Shown: positions 62,021 to 64,000 of the stretch, piece after piece
How positions within the stretch are numbered: position 1 is the first letter of the stretch
Layout: every line of letters starts with the position of its first letter
Assembly: GCA_963794415.1 (NCBI GenBank)
Contig: CAWCDI010000004.1
Coordinates: 62,001-126,000 of the forward strand
Length of the DNA stretch: 64,000 bases
Direction: 5' to 3'
Source of the DNA: CAVPTL01 sp963794415
GTDB lineage: Bacteria > Actinomycetota > Thermoleophilia > Gaiellales > JAICJC01
Notes under the pieces: generated by a model
What the model was told of the DNA's origin: nothing
Databases searched by the model: none
The model's input: only the letters and a program-made list of their open reading frames with translations
Translations under genes and position numbers: made by a program

Positions 62021-62662
62021 ATGACGAGAGCTTCCTGGCCCGGTGCCGAGCTGACCATCGCCCGCGCGCGGTACCGCGCATCCATCCACCGCGCCGTGGC
62101 CCTCGCCGCCCTCGCGCTGGTGAGCGCGGGAGCGGTGCTGGCGCCGTTCGGCGAGCCGGAGCCGGGCACCTCGCTCGTGGCGGTGTTCGCCGGCCTGGGG
62201 GTGGTGATCTCGACGGCCGGCGCCGTCATCCAGCGGACGCGCATCGCCGGCCTCGCCGATCAGCTGATCGAGGCGGGATTCGAGCACCGCGGCCGGACGG
62301 ATGCCACCAGCCGGATCGTCGCCGGGCGGACCTCCTACCTGCTGTCTGACCGCCACCGCACCGCGTTGATGCGCGAGTGCCGCGCCCAGCTGCAGCTCGC
62401 CCGCACACCGGTCTCCCCTGCCACGCTCGTGCAGCCCTACGTCAGCACCGCGGCGATCCGCCAGAATGCCGAGGTGCTCGAGGCGATCGCCGCCAGGCTC
62501 GAGCTCCCCAGCGACGATGCCCGGACGATGGCCGAGCTGCGGCGCGTCATCCGAGACATCCCCCTCCCCTGCGGCACGCCCGAGGACCGGGCAGAGGCGC
62601 GGCAGAGGTTCGCCAGGGAGCTGCGCGAGGTGTCGCGCTCGCTCGGCGCTCCCGAACGCTGA
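62021..62662 (+). CDS. two-helix membrane protein with cytoplasmic helical domain
   Basis: A 213-aa protein. Helices lie at residues about 22-40 (AVALAALALVSAGAVLAPFG) and 46-65 (SLVAVFAGLGVVISTAGAV). The rest is charged and helical (IAGLADQLIEAGFEHRGRTD, LMRECRAQLQLART). It resembles the protein at 26544 in layout but not clearly in sequence. No named domain. Convergent with the response regulator gene. Confidence 0.6.
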   Translation: MTRASWPGAELTIARARYRASIHRAVALAALALVSAGAVLAPFGEPEPGTSLVAVFAGLGVVISTAGAVIQRTRIAGLADQLIEAGFEHRGRTDATSRIVAGRTSYLLSDRHRTALMRECRAQLQLARTPVSPATLVQPYVSTAAIRQNAEVLEAIAARLELPSDDARTMAELRRVIRDIPLPCGTPEDRAEARQRFARELREVSRSLGAPER

Positions 62663-62667
62663 GCGGG

Positions 62668-63297
62668 TTAGGCGTCCACCAGCCCTTGCCTGACCGCATA
62701 CCGGGTCAGCTCGGCTCGATTGTGGAGATGGAGCTTGGCCATGACGTTCTCGCGGTGGCGCTCGACGGTCTTCGGGCTGATCGTGAGCCGCTCGGCGATC
62801 TGGCGGCTGGTCTCGCCGGCGGCGATGAGCGCCACGATCTGCACCTCGCGCGGAGTGAGGCCCGCATCATCGGCGTCGGCAGCGGGAGGGATCGCCGCGA
62901 GACCGGGCGCGGCGGGCTCCAGAAACGGCGACCCGTCGAGCGCCGCGTAGCACGCTGCGAGCAGGTCGCGATCGACCGTGCTCTTCAGCAGGTAGCCGTG
63001 TGCGCCCACCCGCCTCGCGCGCGCGACGTAGCGCGGGTCGTCGTACATCGAGAGGATCAGGATGCGCAGCTCGGGGCGCTTGACGGAGAGCTGCTGGGTC
63101 ACCTCGAGGCCGGTGAGCCGGGGCATCGCCATGTCGAGGATCGCCAGCTGGATGCTGGGGTCGAGCGCCAGCGAGAGCGCCTCGGCGCCGTCCCGCGCAG
63201 AGGCGGCCACCTCGAAGCGCGGATCGGAGCGCAGGATCATCCCCACCCCCCGCAGCACCACCGGGTGGTCGTCGGCGACGAGGATCCGCACCGTCAC
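62668..63297 (-). CDS. NarL/FixJ-type response regulator
   Basis: A 209-aa two-domain regulator. The receiver has the acidic pocket in VADDHP, the phospho-acceptor Asp in LAILDMAMPRLTGLEV and the conserved Lys in YLLKSTVDRDLL. The C-terminal LuxR helix-turn-helix reads LTPREVQIVALIAAGETSRQ and ERLTISPKTVERHRENVMAK. GTG 63297 overlaps the kinase stop (GTGA), so the pair forms a cognate two-component system. Confidence 0.94.
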   Translation of the reverse strand: MTVRILVADDHPVVLRGVGMILRSDPRFEVAASARDGAEALSLALDPSIQLAILDMAMPRLTGLEVTQQLSVKRPELRILILSMYDDPRYVARARRVGAHGYLLKSTVDRDLLAACYAALDGSPFLEPAAPGLAAIPPAADADDAGLTPREVQIVALIAAGETSRQIAERLTISPKTVERHRENVMAKLHLHNRAELTRYAVRQGLVDA

Positions 63298-64000
63298 GCC
63301 GGCGCCGCCGGGCCGGTTCGAACGACAGCGGCGGGAGCGTCCAGGGTCACCTGCGTGCCGCCGGCCGGGCCAGGCTGGATGCGAAGGATCCCGCCGACGA
63401 TCAGCGCGCGCTCGCGCATGCCCTGGAGGCCCGCACCGAAGCGGGCGCCTGCAATGCCCACGCCATCGTCGGCGATCGCCAGCTCGATGCGCGTCGCCCC
63501 GGCGGCAGGCTGCAGCCGCACGGAGACCGCCGAGCAGCCCGCGTGCCGGGCGATGTTGGTGAACGCCTCCTGCGCGATGCGATACACCGCGAGCGACACG
63601 GTCTCATCGGGCGCCACGGCATCGTCGATCTGCGTCTCGACCGCGATGCCCGTGCGTGCCTCGTGCATGTCGGCCAGGGCGCGCACCGCCGCAGGCAGGC
63701 CCAGCTCGGCCAGCACCGAGGGCCGCAGCAGCTGATCGACACGGCGCAGCTGCTCGATGGCGATCCGCGTGGTGTCCTTCGCCTCGGCCAGCGCCTTTCG
63801 GTGCTCGCTGCCGTCCGTCTCCTCCGCGCGGCGCAGGAAGAGGAGCACGCCCGTGAGGTTCTGGCCGATCTCGTCGTGCAGCTCGCGCGCGATGCGCCGG
63901 CGCTCCGACTCCTGGGCGCGGAATGCGATGGTGGACGACTCCCGCCGCTCGGCCTCGAGCCGCGTCAGCGTGCGGTTGAAGGTCGAGATCACCTCGCGCA
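63294..64000 (-). CDS. sensor histidine kinase (HisKA_3/HATPase), partial
   Basis: The C-terminal about 235 residues of a NarX/DesK-type kinase. RRRIARELHDEIGQNLTGVL is the dimerisation and phospho-acceptor box with His. AVYRIAQEAFTNIARHAGCS is the N box, ELAIADDGVGI the D/G1 box, and GAGLQGMRERALIVGG the G2 box. The frame is open to the window edge; REVISTFNRTLTRLE before the kinase core looks like the end of a HAMP linker, so a membrane sensor domain should lie beyond 64000. Partner of the overlapping response regulator. Confidence 0.92.
   Translation of the reverse strand, partial: REVISTFNRTLTRLEAERRESSTIAFRAQESERRRIARELHDEIGQNLTGVLLFLRRAEETDGSEHRKALAEAKDTTRIAIEQLRRVDQLLRPSVLAELGLPAAVRALADMHEARTGIAVETQIDDAVAPDETVSLAVYRIAQEAFTNIARHAGCSAVSVRLQPAAGATRIELAIADDGVGIAGARFGAGLQGMRERALIVGGILRIQPGPAGGTQVTLDAPAAVVRTGPAAPA

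Overview
The window is high-GC (about 70 %), gene-dense DNA from an actinobacterium. The layout and families (cytochrome bcc and caa3/aa3 genes in one run with a di-haem QcrC, GTG starts, 4-bp ATGA/GTGA overlaps, DUF421, PRC-barrel, a propane-monooxygenase-type ADH/DUF59/amidohydrolase set) suggest Thermoleophilia (Solirubrobacterales/Gaiellales) or a near relative. That placement is inference. No rRNA, tRNA, CRISPR, transposase or prophage gene was seen.

Layout. 1-3.9 kb: partial acyl-CoA dehydrogenase, AraC regulator, aldehyde dehydrogenase. 3.9-10.5 kb: a GAF-GGDEF protein, then the respiratory run ctaC-ctaD-(small membrane protein)-qcrC-qcrA-qcrB. ctaD to qcrB carry many apparent single-base insertions and are probably one intact locus read with errors. 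10.5-20.4 kb: housekeeping and catabolic genes (DUF421, L-fuconate dehydratase, methyltransferase, DsbA-like protein, MMPL transporter, SMP-30 lactonase, GFA protein, 1-Cys peroxiredoxin, MarR, NudC). 20.5-26 kb: circularly permuted ATP-grasp, alpha-E and three tandem transglutaminases. 26-32 kb: MarR with twin operators facing a membrane protein, then a leftward methyltransferase-ABC exporter-CBS-SDR-FAD monooxygenase operon. 32-34.7 kb: small membrane proteins and a 589-aa protein with an N-terminal motif of the kind found on contractile-injection-system cargo.

34.7-44.5 kb is one sugar-use locus: DUF2090 aldolase-like protein, GH4 glycosidase, DeoR regulator, SIS isomerase, complete ABC sugar importer (binding protein, two permeases, ATPase) and two PfkB kinases. 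Both outward promoters share a TTGATCGAT element. 44.5-46.1 kb is a five-gene PRC-barrel operon whose first ribosome binding site lies in a hairpin. 46.2-50.6 kb holds secreted beta-propeller and anchored proteins with AT-richer gaps. 51.6-54.4 kb is an ADH-DUF59-amidohydrolase operon, the accessory half of a propane monooxygenase locus without the monooxygenase. 56.5-60.9 kb encodes a secreted protein of about 1,465 aa with 14 Ig-like repeats, broken by one frameshift. The end holds a HAD phosphatase, small proteins, a NarL-type response regulator and a partial histidine kinase.

A dispersed palindrome (core GGTGCCTGGCACC, 31-33 bp) occurs at eight sites, always between genes. Its outer arms differ from copy to copy, but in three copies both sides have changed together, so the hairpin is kept. 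I rank this family, the orphan injection-system-like protein, the orphan propane-monooxygenase accessory operon and the hairpin-gated PRC operon as most worth following.
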